The translations under genes and the position numbers were made by a program. This document shows, in pieces, positions 49,056 through 56,342 of a DNA stretch of 56,342 bases. How positions within the stretch are numbered: the first letter of the stretch is position 1; each line of letters starts with the position of its first letter. The notes under the pieces were generated by a model. That model was not told where the DNA came from. It saw only the letters and a list, made by a program, of their open reading frames with translations, and did not search any database. The stretch is from CAYOWK01 sp964407665 (GTDB lineage Bacteria; Pseudomonadota; Alphaproteobacteria; Caulobacterales; Hyphomonadaceae): NCBI GenBank assembly GCA_964407665.1, contig CAYOWK010000027.1, positions 1 through 56,342 of the forward strand. The letters run 5' to 3'.

Positions 49056-50768
49056 ATGACCGCCGTTTCGGCAAACAGGCTGGAAATCCTGCAGATCGCG
49101 AACGCGGTCGCCCAGGAGAAGTCCATCGACAAGCGCGTCGTGCTGGATGCGATGGAAGAGGCCATCCAGAAAGCCGCCCGCTCCCGCTACGGGCTCGAGC
49201 ACGACATCCGCGCCGAGATCAACGCCGACACCGGCGAGACCCGCATCTGGCGCGTGCAGACCGTCGTCGAGACCGTCGAGAACTCGTCCACCGAGATCTC
49301 GGTGGAAGACGCCAGGGCCTATGACAAGGAAGCCGAAGTCGGCAACGAGCTGCGCGAGGAGCTGCCGCCGTTCGAGTTCGGCCGCGTCGCCGCCCAGACC
49401 GCCAAGCAGGTCATCACGCAGAAGGTCCGTGAAGCCGAGCGCGAGCGTCAGTACAACGACTTCAAGGACCGCGTCGGCGAAGTCATCAACGGCACCGTCA
49501 AGCGCGTCGAGTACGGCAATATCATCATGGACCTCGGCCGCTCCGAGGGCGTGATCCGCCGCAACGACGGCATCCCGCGCGAGAACTTCAACACGGGCGA
49601 CCGCGTCAAGGCCTATCTCTACAAGGTCTCCTCCGAGACCAAGGGCCCGCAGATCTTCCTCAGCCGCGCCCACCCGAACTTCATGATCGCCCTGTTCGCG
49701 CAGGAAGTTCCCGAGGTCTATGAAGGCGTCATCGAGATCAAGGCGTGCTCGCGCGATCCGGGCTCGCGCGCCAAGATCGGCGTTCTCAGCCACGACAGCT
49801 CCATCGATCCCGTTGGCGCCTGCGTCGGCATGCGCGGCGCCCGCGTCCAGGCGGTCGTCTCGGAACTGGGCGGCGAGAAGATCGACATCATTCCGTGGTC
49901 GCCGGACGCCGCGACCTTCATCGTCAACGCCCTCCAGCCCGCCGAAGTCTCGAAGGTCGTCATCGACGAGGAAGAAGGCCGGGTCGAGGTCGTCGTCGAG
50001 GAGAGCCAGTTCCCGCTCGCCATCGGCCGCCGCGGCCAGAACGTGCGCCTCGCCTCCCAGCTCACTGGCTGGCAGATCGACCTGCTGACCGAGCAGGCTG
50101 ACTCCGAGCGCCGCCAGCGCGAATTCAAGGAGCGCACCGACCTCTTCCAGAAGGCGCTGGACGCCGACGAGACGCTGGCCCAGCTGTTGGCTTCCGAAGG
50201 CTTCGAGACGGTCGAGGAGATCGCCTACGTCGAGATCGAGGAACTCGCGATGATCGAGGGCTTCGACGAGGAAGTCGCCGGAGAACTCCAGGCCCGCGCC
50301 CAGGAATTCCTCGAGAAGCAGGCCGCCGAGCTCGACGCCCGCCGCAAGGAACTGGGCGTGACCGACGAGGTCGCCACCATGGAAGGCGTAACGCCGACCA
50401 TGGCCGTGAAGTTCGGCGAGAACGACGTGAAGACCATCGAGGACCTTGCCGGTCTCGTCGCCGACGATCTGGTCGGCTGGCGCGAGCCGGGTCCGGACGG
50501 CAAGCCGAAATTCCAGCCGGGTCTGGTCGAGAAGGCCGACATGTCGCGTGACGACGCCGAACTGATGATCCTCAAGGCCCGCGTCATGGCCGGCTGGGTC
50601 GAGGCCGAGGTGTTCGAGGAAGCCCTGGCGGCCCGTGCGGCCGCGCTGGATGCAGAAGAAGCCGAGCTCAACGCCGGCGGCGCCGAAATTTCGGACGTCC
50701 GCGCACGTGGCGAAGAACTCTTCAACCTCGGGAGCAGGGATGACAAAGACTCCCGCAACCCGTCTTGA
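49056..50768 (+). CDS. nusA: Transcription termination/antitermination factor NusA
   Basis: A 570-residue NusA with an N-terminal RNA polymerase-binding domain (LEILQIANAVAQEKSIDKRV), an S1 domain (GEVINGTVKRVEYGNIIMDL), and two KH domains (VGACVGMRGARVQAVVSELG and FPLAIGRRGQNVRLASQLTG). The C-terminal acidic repeats (LLASEGFETVEEIAYVEIEE) then extend to residue 520, and a long helical tail to the end. It modulates pausing and termination. GGAG precedes the ATG at 49056, 4 bases after rimP. Its 3' end overlaps ylxR by 29 bases. Confidence 0.97.
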   Translation: MTAVSANRLEILQIANAVAQEKSIDKRVVLDAMEEAIQKAARSRYGLEHDIRAEINADTGETRIWRVQTVVETVENSSTEISVEDARAYDKEAEVGNELREELPPFEFGRVAAQTAKQVITQKVREAERERQYNDFKDRVGEVINGTVKRVEYGNIIMDLGRSEGVIRRNDGIPRENFNTGDRVKAYLYKVSSETKGPQIFLSRAHPNFMIALFAQEVPEVYEGVIEIKACSRDPGSRAKIGVLSHDSSIDPVGACVGMRGARVQAVVSELGGEKIDIIPWSPDAATFIVNALQPAEVSKVVIDEEEGRVEVVVEESQFPLAIGRRGQNVRLASQLTGWQIDLLTEQADSERRQREFKERTDLFQKALDADETLAQLLASEGFETVEEIAYVEIEELAMIEGFDEEVAGELQARAQEFLEKQAAELDARRKELGVTDEVATMEGVTPTMAVKFGENDVKTIEDLAGLVADDLVGWREPGPDGKPKFQPGLVEKADMSRDDAELMILKARVMAGWVEAEVFEEALAARAAALDAEEAELNAGGAEISDVRARGEELFNLGSRDDKDSRNPS

Positions 50769-51531
50769 AGATGAGCTGACCCCTTCCGATCTGGAAGAGA
50801 CAGACGCCGGTCCCGTCCTCAATGCGAGGCGGGAGCCGGCCGAGCCTGTTCGCCGCTGTATCGCAACGATGGAACGCCGGCCGCAGGCGGAGTTGATCCG
50901 CTTCGTGCTGGCGCCGGACCTCACGGTCACGCCCGACCTCGCGGCGCGCCTTCCCGGGCGCGGCGCCTGGATTACGGCCGACCGCTCCAGCCTTGATCTG
51001 GCAGTGAAGAAAGGGGCTTTCGCCCGCGCCTTCAAATCGCAGGTCCGGGTTCCCGAGGGTCTGACAGACCTGGTGGAACAGCTTCTGGCGCGGCGGTGTC
51101 TCGACCATCTCGGGCTCGGGCGGCGCGGCGGCGATGTCGTCGCGGGTTTCGACCAGACCCGCGAACTGGTCCGCTCGGAACGCCCCGCCGTTCTGCTGGA
51201 GGCCAGCGACGGCGCGGCGGACGGTCGCGGCAAGGTCCTGGGGCTGGCCCGTGCGGCCCACGAAACGGATGGCCTAGCGCTCCTTCTGGTGGGGTGTTTC
51301 ACGTCCGAACAATTGGGCATGGCCTTGGGGCGAGGCCGTGTGATACATGCGTGCGTGAAACAGGGCCGGTTCGCACACGCGTGGCGTGCCGAACTCGCCA
51401 AGTTGTCTGGATTTCGCCGCCTGACGCCGGAAGACTGGGCTCTGAAAGACCGGACTTTTCCTGATCCCCTTGCGAAAGAGGCAGACCCTGCCGCTAGACG
51501 CCCCGGGATTGGCGAAGGTCCCCAGACGTGA
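50740..51531 (+). CDS. ylxR: YlxR (DUF448) RNA-binding protein with C-terminal L7Ae-like domain
   Basis: A 263-residue protein. Residues about 30-100 carry the YlxR domain (EPVRRCIATMERRPQAELIR, RLPGRGAWITADRSSLDLAV). Residues about 125-220 have an L7Ae-like domain (RRGGDVVAGFDQTRELVRSE, VLLEASDGAADGRGKVLGLA). The fusion corresponds to YlxR and YlxQ, separate proteins in Gram-positive bacteria, and is common in alphaproteobacteria. The ATG at 50740 lies within the last codons of nusA, with GGAGCAGGG directly before it, so translation is coupled. It may assist rRNA or nucleoid functions; its role is not settled. Confidence 0.9.
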   Translation: MTKTPATRLEDELTPSDLEETDAGPVLNARREPAEPVRRCIATMERRPQAELIRFVLAPDLTVTPDLAARLPGRGAWITADRSSLDLAVKKGAFARAFKSQVRVPEGLTDLVEQLLARRCLDHLGLGRRGGDVVAGFDQTRELVRSERPAVLLEASDGAADGRGKVLGLARAAHETDGLALLLVGCFTSEQLGMALGRGRVIHACVKQGRFAHAWRAELAKLSGFRRLTPEDWALKDRTFPDPLAKEADPAARRPGIGEGPQT

Positions 51532-51604
51532 CGACCTATTTGGACCGCTGAACCCGGGGCGCGTTGTCCCGGCCGAGGCGGTCAGCAACTGAAGCATGAG
51601 TTGA

Positions 51605-54445
51605 ATGACCGACAGTAAGGACAATGACAACGCCGGCCGCCGTCCGCTCAGCCTGAGCCGGAAGTCGGATACAGGCACTGTCAAACAGAGCTTCTCCCAC
51701 GGCCGCTCGAAGCAGGTCGTGGTGGAGACGAAGAAGAAGCGCACGATCGTTGCGCCCGGAGCGGCGGCGCCGGCCCCCGCTGCTGCGGCGGCCGCGCCCG
51801 CGCCCGTCGCCGCGCCTGAACCCGTCGCCCCGCCCAAGCTGGCGCCCCAGCAGCCGGCCGCCCCGGCCTCTGCCGCCGCCGCGCCTGCAGCGCCTGCGCC
51901 GGCAACCGGCGCCGGAACCGGCGGCCAGACGCCGCCCCGGCAGCCTCCAGCGGGCGTGCCGTCCACCGGTCCGGGAAGCGGCCAGCCGCGCCGCCCCAAT
52001 CTCTCGCAGACCGAGCTCAAGGCCCGCCAGGTCGCCATCGCGGCCGCCCGCGCCGACCAGGAACGCCGCAAGGCCGAACAGGAAGCCATCGAGGAAGCCA
52101 ACCGCCGCCGCGCCGACGAAGCGCGCCGCATGGCCGAGATGGAAGAACGCCGCCGCGTCGAAAGCGAAGCGGCCAAGGCTGACGGCATCACCGAAGACGA
52201 CGCCGATTCGCGCCGTCCGTCCTTCCCGCGCCGCGACGCTGGCGCCGGCGCAGGCGCTGCACGTCCCGCTCCCGGCGGCGTGCGCCGTCCCGGCGGCCCT
52301 GGCGGTCCCGGCGGCGACCGTCCGCGTCCCGGCGGCTTCTCCGCCGATCGTCCCGCAGCCGGCGGCGGCGCTGGCCGTCCTGTCGCCGGCCGTCCCGTCC
52401 CCATCACCCCGCCCGACCCCTCCGAAGCCCCCTCGCTCGCCGACCTCGGCGGCCGGGTCAAACGCGTCAAGGGACAGGACGAGCCGACCGGCGAAGCCCG
52501 TCCCGTCACCCGTCCCAAGAGCGGAGAGCCCAAGCGCCGCCAGGGCCGCCTGACCATCACCGCCGCCCTCGGCAACGACGACGAGCGCCAGCGCTCCTAC
52601 GCCGCAGTCAAACGCGCCCGTGAACGCGAGCTTGCCCGCCGCCGCGCCGCCGCCGGCGGAGCCGGCGAGAAGGTGTTGCGCGAAGTCACGCTGCCCGAGA
52701 CCATCTCGGTCGCCGATCTCGCCAACCGCATGAGCGAACGTCTCGCCGACGTCGTGAAGTACATGATGCAGCAGGGCGAACTCGTCCGCGGCACCGACGT
52801 GCTCGACGCCGACACCGCCCAGCTGATCGTCGAGGAATTCGGCCACACCGTGAAACGTGTCGCGGAATCCGACGTCGAGATCGGCCTCGAAGGCGACAAG
52901 GACGTAGAGGAAAACCTCGTCCTGCGTCCGCCCGTCGTCACCATCATGGGCCACGTCGACCACGGCAAGACGTCGCTGCTCGACGCCCTGCGCGAGACCG
53001 ATGTCGTCTCGGGCGAGTCCGGCGGCATCACGCAGCACATCGGCGCCTACCAGGTCCAGCTGAAGTCCGGCGAGAAGATCACCTTCCTCGACACGCCGGG
53101 CCACGCGGCCTTCTCCGCCATGCGCGCCCGCGGCGCCAACGCCACCGACATCGTCGTGCTGGTGGTGGCCGCCGACGACGGCGTCATGCCCCAGACCGCC
53201 GAGGCCATCCAGCACGCGAAAGCGGCCGGCGCCCCGATCATCGTGGCGGTCAACAAGATCGACAAGTACGAGGCCAACCCCAACCGCGTGCTGGAGCAGC
53301 TGCTCCAGTATGACGTGCAGGTCGAATCGATGGGCGGCGAAACGCCGGCCGTCCAGGTCTCCGCCCTCAAGAAGATCGGCCTCGACGACCTCACCGACAC
53401 GATCTCGGCCATGGCCGAGGTCATGGAGCTGCGCGCCAACCCGAAACGGTCTCCGGACGGCGTGGTGGTCGAATCCCAGATCGACAAGGGCCGCGGCCCC
53501 GTCGCCACCATCCTCGTCCAGCGCGGCACGCTGAAGCGCGGCGACATCATCGTCGCCGGCAGCCAGTGGGGGAAGGTCAAGGCCCTCACCAACGAGCGAG
53601 GCCAGTCCCTGCCCGAAGCCGGCCCCTCCATGCCGGTGGAAGTCCTCGGCCTCGACGGCGCCCCCGATCCGGGCGACCAGTTCGTCGTGGTCGACAGCGA
53701 AGCCCGCGCCCGCGAGATCACCGACTACCGCGAGCGCACCAAGAAGACCAAGACGAGCACGGGCAACCGCGCCTCGCTGGAAGCCATGCTCACCCGCCTC
53801 AAGGAAGGCGGCGCCGCCACCACCGGCATCAAGGAAGCGTCCTTCATCATCAAGGGCGACGTCCAGGGTTCGGTCGAGGCCATCACCCAGTCGCTGGAGA
53901 AGCTCTCCACCGACGAAGTGCGCGCGCGCATCGTTCTGGGCGCGGCCGGCGGCATCTCGGAAAGCGACGTCCAGCTCGCCATCACCGCCAAGACGCCGAT
54001 CATCGCGTTCAACGTCCGCGCCAACAAGCAGGCGCGCGACCTCGCCGAACGTGAAGGCGTGGAGATCCGGTACTATTCGGTGATCTACGACCTGATCAAC
54101 GACGTGAAGGACACGCTGTCGGGCATGCTCGCCCCGGAACGCCGCGAGACGTTCCTCGGCTACGCCACCATCCTCGAGGTCTTCAACATCTCGAAGGTCG
54201 GCAAGGTCGCCGGTTGCCGCGTCACCGAAGGCATTGTCCGCCGCGGTTCGGGCGTCCGCCTCCTGCGCGACGACGTGGTCATCCACGAAGGCACGCTGTC
54301 CACCCTCAAGCGCTTCAAGGACGAAGTGCCCGAGGTCAAGCAGGGCGTCGAGTGCGGCATGGCCTTCCAGAACTACACGGACATCCGCGAAGGCGACCAG
54401 ATCGAGTGCTTCCAGGTGGAGCTCATCGTCCGCCGCCTCGAATAG
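51605..54445 (+). CDS. infB: Translation initiation factor IF-2
   Basis: A 946-residue IF-2. The N-terminal 290 residues are low-complexity, rich in Ala, Pro, Arg and Glu (with an IF-2-associated DNEARRMAEMEERR-like helix near residue 170). The GTPase domain has G1 GHVDHGKTS, G2 SGGITQHIG, G3 DTPGHAAF and G4 NKID. Domains II-IV follow with VIVAGSQWGKVKAL and the C-terminal fMet-tRNA binding region (GCRVTEGIVRRGSGVRLLRD). It brings initiator tRNA to the ribosome. The long Pro/Ala region is typical of alphaproteobacterial IF-2. Last gene of the operon, closed by a strong hairpin. Confidence 0.97.
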   Translation: MTDSKDNDNAGRRPLSLSRKSDTGTVKQSFSHGRSKQVVVETKKKRTIVAPGAAAPAPAAAAAAPAPVAAPEPVAPPKLAPQQPAAPASAAAAPAAPAPATGAGTGGQTPPRQPPAGVPSTGPGSGQPRRPNLSQTELKARQVAIAAARADQERRKAEQEAIEEANRRRADEARRMAEMEERRRVESEAAKADGITEDDADSRRPSFPRRDAGAGAGAARPAPGGVRRPGGPGGPGGDRPRPGGFSADRPAAGGGAGRPVAGRPVPITPPDPSEAPSLADLGGRVKRVKGQDEPTGEARPVTRPKSGEPKRRQGRLTITAALGNDDERQRSYAAVKRARERELARRRAAAGGAGEKVLREVTLPETISVADLANRMSERLADVVKYMMQQGELVRGTDVLDADTAQLIVEEFGHTVKRVAESDVEIGLEGDKDVEENLVLRPPVVTIMGHVDHGKTSLLDALRETDVVSGESGGITQHIGAYQVQLKSGEKITFLDTPGHAAFSAMRARGANATDIVVLVVAADDGVMPQTAEAIQHAKAAGAPIIVAVNKIDKYEANPNRVLEQLLQYDVQVESMGGETPAVQVSALKKIGLDDLTDTISAMAEVMELRANPKRSPDGVVVESQIDKGRGPVATILVQRGTLKRGDIIVAGSQWGKVKALTNERGQSLPEAGPSMPVEVLGLDGAPDPGDQFVVVDSEARAREITDYRERTKKTKTSTGNRASLEAMLTRLKEGGAATTGIKEASFIIKGDVQGSVEAITQSLEKLSTDEVRARIVLGAAGGISESDVQLAITAKTPIIAFNVRANKQARDLAEREGVEIRYYSVIYDLINDVKDTLSGMLAPERRETFLGYATILEVFNISKVGKVAGCRVTEGIVRRGSGVRLLRDDVVIHEGTLSTLKRFKDEVPEVKQGVECGMAFQNYTDIREGDQIECFQVELIVRRLE

Positions 54446-54469
54446 CAGCGGTTCTCCACGCCGAAACAT

Positions 54470-54501
54470 GAAGCGCCGTCCGGTCCTCCGGACGGCGCTT
54501 C
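54470..54501 (+). terminator. Hairpin closing the infB operon
   Basis: GAAGCGCCGTCCGG (54470-54483) and CCGGACGGCGCTTC (54488-54501) pair over 14 bp with loop TCCT. The trailing sequence TGCGTT is a weak U-tract, but position 25 bases after the infB stop and the stem strength make termination likely. Confidence 0.75.
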
Positions 54502-54632
54502 TGCGTTCGGCATGCAGGCGGAGCGGACCTGTGAAATTTCACCGGTCCGTTTCACGCGATCTTGTGCATGTCCCGCTAGCCTCTCTCCATTGCCCGGCGT
54601 CTCGCGCCGGATGCGGAAGACGGGGCGGCCCC

Positions 54633-54791
54633 ATGTTCCATCAGGCTTCGATGCTGTTCAGCGCCTTCGTCATGCTGATGGGCGCCGGCTGGTACGGTCT
54701 CCACACGCAGGACGAGACGCTGCAGGTCCGCGAGACGGTCGCCGCCGCCAGCGGGCACATCACCGCGCTCACCGACTCCGCCGGTCAATAG
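54633..54791 (+). CDS. Possible small membrane protein (52 residues)
   Basis: An open frame MFHQASMLFSAFVMLMGAGW ... ending LTDSAGQ with one hydrophobic helix near residues 5-22 and a short polar C-terminus. A purine-rich GGGGCGG stands before the ATG. The codon positions look moderately coding, but the size is small and no family is recognised. It lies alone between the infB terminator and the YbaK-like gene. Confidence 0.4.
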   Translation: MFHQASMLFSAFVMLMGAGWYGLHTQDETLQVRETVAAASGHITALTDSAGQ

Positions 54792-54892
54792 TCCTCCTCT
54801 TCGAATCGATAAGCGGGCGTCCGTTGACGCGTCTGCCTCCGTCGTATGACTTTCCCGGGCCCCAGCATGGCGGCCCCCGGGGAGACACAGAC

Positions 54893-55360
54893 GTGGCGAA
54901 GACGACGCCGGCGACGAAAGCCCTCGACAGGGCAGGCGTCAGCTACACGCTCCACACCTACGCCTACGAGGCCGGCCCCGATGTCGGCGCCCGCGCCGCC
55001 GAGGCGCTGGGCGTGACGCCGGACAACGTGCTCAAGACGCTGATGGTCAAGGTCGACGGCAAGCCGCATGTGGTCATCACGCCCTCCGACGGCGAGATCT
55101 CGATGAAGAAGGTGGCGGCGGCCTTCGGCGGCAAGACGGCGGCCATGATGCCCGTCCCCGAAGCCGAGAAGACCACCGGCTATGTGGTCGGCGGCATCTC
55201 CCCCTTCGGCCAGCGCAAGGCCTCTCCCACGCTCCTGAACGAACGCGCCCTCCTGCACGACGCCGTCTTCTGCAATGGCGGGGGCAGGGGCCTCCAGGTC
55301 CGCCTCACCCCCGAGGACATCGTCGCCGCGACCGGCGCCATCATCGCGGAGATCGACTGA
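54893..55360 (+). CDS. ybaK: YbaK/EbsC-type Cys-tRNA(Pro) deacylase
   Basis: A 155-residue editing enzyme from GTG 54893 (GGGGAGA upstream). Family markers: TLHTYAYEAGPDVGARAAEA, NVLKTLMVKVDGKPHVVITP (with the conserved Lys), MKKVAAAFGGKTAAMM and YVVGGISPFGQRKASPTLLN. It clears cysteine mischarged on proline tRNA by prolyl-tRNA synthetase. Length is normal. It stands alone, followed by a palindromic repeat region. Confidence 0.93.
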   Translation: MAKTTPATKALDRAGVSYTLHTYAYEAGPDVGARAAEALGVTPDNVLKTLMVKVDGKPHVVITPSDGEISMKKVAAAFGGKTAAMMPVPEAEKTTGYVVGGISPFGQRKASPTLLNERALLHDAVFCNGGGRGLQVRLTPEDIVAATGAIIAEID

Positions 55361-55432
55361 AGCTCATCACGGATCCAGGGCCTCAGGCATACGCGCATGA
55401 TGCAACCTGCGTCCCCCGCAACCCCGCGGCCC

Positions 55433-55577
55433 GTCCTTCGAGACGCCGCTCCGCGGCTCCTCAGGATGAGCCGCTTTGTGGCTTGTTGGGAGGTCGCTGC
55501 AAATCCGAATACCTTGAAGACCTGAATCCCTCGGCGGCTCATCCTGAGGAGCGCACGCAGTGCGCGTCTCGAAGGAC
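55433..55577. repeat. Palindromic intergenic repeat, GTCCTTCGAGACG type, copy 1
   Basis: GTCCTTCGAGACG at 55433-55445 and CTCCTCAGGATGAGCCG at 55457-55473 are inverted at 55535-55551 (CGGCTCATCCTGAGGAG) and 55565-55577 (CGTCTCGAAGGAC). Each half also contains its own small hairpin (CCGCTCCGCGG and CGCACGCAGTGCG). It occupies most of the gap between ybaK and the GIY-YIG gene. Confidence 0.85.
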
Positions 55578-55623
55578 GAGCCCGCCGCGCAGCGGCGCCA
55601 ATCCGGCAAGGCCAAGCCAACCG

Positions 55624-55929
55624 CTACCCCTTCCGAAACGGCCCCGCCCGCCGCGCCAACCCCGGCAGCGCGGTCCACTCGCCCCGGATCACCGCTTCCT
55701 TCTTTCGCCGGCTCCACCCTTTGGCCTGACGCTCGAAGGAAATCGCCTCGACCGGGTCTTCGAACTCGCTGGCCCAGACCAATGTCACCGGGCGGCGCGA
55801 GTAGGTGTATGCCTCGGGTCTCGCCCCATCGTTGTGCTCTGCAACCCGTAGCTCCGGATCAGCTCCCCGGTGCGTGCCCGTATAGTATGACCCGTCGGCG
55901 CATCGGACGATGTAGACCCATATCTGCAT
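55624..55929 (-). CDS. GIY-YIG domain protein (YhbQ/UPF0213-like)
   Basis: A 101-residue protein with the GIY-YIG nuclease fold: WVYIVRCADGSYYTGTHRGA at residues 4-23 carries the two motif strands (VYI ... YYTG). The conserved Arg follows in ELRVAEHNDG, and a C-terminal helical FERQAKGWSRRKKEAVIRGE holds the Glu. These small standalone domains are common in alphaproteobacteria, and their nuclease role is not established. The ATG at 55929 is preceded by GGGGGA. It lies between two copies of the same palindromic repeat. Confidence 0.85.
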   Translation of the reverse strand: MQIWVYIVRCADGSYYTGTHRGADPELRVAEHNDGARPEAYTYSRRPVTLVWASEFEDPVEAISFERQAKGWSRRKKEAVIRGEWTALPGLARRAGPFRKG

Positions 55930-55988
55930 GAGACGTCCCCCATTCCCGAAGCTATTGAAGGTCAGTGTCCCCCGCAACCACGCGGCCC

Positions 55989-56194
55989 GTCCTTCGAGAC
56001 GCTGCTGCGCAGCTCCTCAGGATGAGCCGCTTGTGGCTGGCAGATACGAACAAGCGCTATCAGCGATGTCCCGGAGGCTCACCCTGAGGAGCCGCCGATA
56101 GGCGGCGTCTCGAAGGCTCATCCTGAGGAGCCGCCGATAGCGGCGTCTCGAAGGCTCATCCTGAGGAGCGCACGCAGTGCGCGTCTCGAAGGAC
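55989..56194. repeat. Palindromic repeat copy 2 with three tandem 38-39-bp half-units
   Basis: The left arm at 55989 (GTCCTTCGAGACG) faces three successive right-arm units beginning at 56076, 56115 and 56153. Each starts GGCTCA(C/T)CCTGAGGAG and ends GTCTCGAAGG, with a variable central hairpin (GCCGCCGATAGGCGGC, CCGCCGATAGCGG, CGCACGCAGTGCG). The gap from 55930 to the window end holds this array plus a fragment rich in CCCCCTC; no gene is seen. Confidence 0.85.
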
Positions 56195-56342
56195 GAGCCC
56201 GCCGCCTAGCGGCGTGTCAAACGGCAGGACGAGCCAGCCCCGAAAATATGCTGGCCCCAACCCCTCCAGTCCGACCGGGTATTCACCTGCCGCAATCTCC
56301 CCCTCGCGTCTGGCAAGGGAGGGTTCGGTGCGCACCGAAACA

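Noticed and set aside
48840..51401. 853-codon minus-strand frame opposite nusA and ylxR
   Set aside because: It is a shadow of nusA/ylxR; composition is low-complexity and no family features are seen.
51536..54469. Long open frame of 977 codons on the minus strand opposite infB
   Set aside because: High-GC coding DNA commonly leaves a mirror frame open; infB on the plus strand has all IF-2 motifs and the minus frame has no recognisable domain.
56076..56194. Tandem repeat units that might suggest a CRISPR array
   Set aside because: The units adjoin without unique spacers, are themselves palindromic and occur as dispersed intergenic elements.

Overview
The window is a GC-rich chromosomal segment from an alphaproteobacterium. 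The flagellar gene set (flbT, flaF, fliX, flgI, a cheL-type rod-binding protein and flbY), the CtrA-like box between fliX and flgI, the RegB/RegA/SenC redox group and the long TonB-dependent receptor together point to Caulobacterales, probably a Hyphomonadaceae-like lineage. That placement is inference from gene content; there is no rRNA in the window. I see no tRNA, CRISPR array, transposase or prophage.

Layout. 1-580: 5' part of a MoxR-type ATPase. 797-5618: flagellin block, with the post-transcriptional regulators flbT and flaF and then three flagellins. The first two flagellins share an exact 378-bp central segment. 5662-7602: a MarC-family membrane protein and an unknown membrane protein. 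7807-10284: divergent basal-body genes, flgI-cheL-flbY to the left and fliX to the right, with CtrA-type half-sites between them. 10492-13743: dksA, small metabolic or unknown genes, recR and a histidine phosphatase. 13770-18355: a catabolic-looking cluster of a PQQ/cytochrome alcohol dehydrogenase lipoprotein, an SDR, a TetR regulator and a divergent two-domain VOC lipoprotein. 18486-23928: rmuC, def, kdsB, a phosphatase, a DegT/DnrJ aminotransferase and an unknown membrane-anchored protein. 24425-28219: a very long TonB-dependent receptor behind a roughly 500-bp leader with two inverted repeats. 28395-34496: a YgjP-like metallopeptidase, a lipoprotein, senC, regB, regA and a methyltransferase.

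34586-37971: an IalB-family protein, an MIO-type aromatic amino acid ammonia-lyase that is not in a hut context, and rlmN. 37984-38940: an unusual patch where the 3' end of rlmN recurs twice more in degraded form, together with two copies of a palindromic intergenic repeat, around a gene of unknown function. 38972-40710: a translationally coupled ArsR/AHSA1/membrane/DUF1801/DUF1801 operon. 40805-46633: a Kelch protein, an MHS-family transporter, a SET-domain protein, a beta-carbonic anhydrase, a TetR regulator with a clear palindromic operator, and a serine beta-lactamase-like hydrolase. 46812-48194: a TIR-transmembrane-OmpA-OmpA fusion, the best candidate for an undescribed system here. 48383-54445: the conserved rimP-nusA-ylxR-infB transcription/translation operon, with a promoter and a 13-bp hairpin in its leader. 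54633-56342: a tiny ORF, a YbaK-type deacylase, a GIY-YIG protein and arrays of palindromic repeats.

Most of the window is ordinary core genome. The points of interest are the homogenised flagellin insert, the envelope-spanning TIR protein, the rlmN tail duplications, the regulatory palindromes and several distinct families of intergenic inverted repeats.
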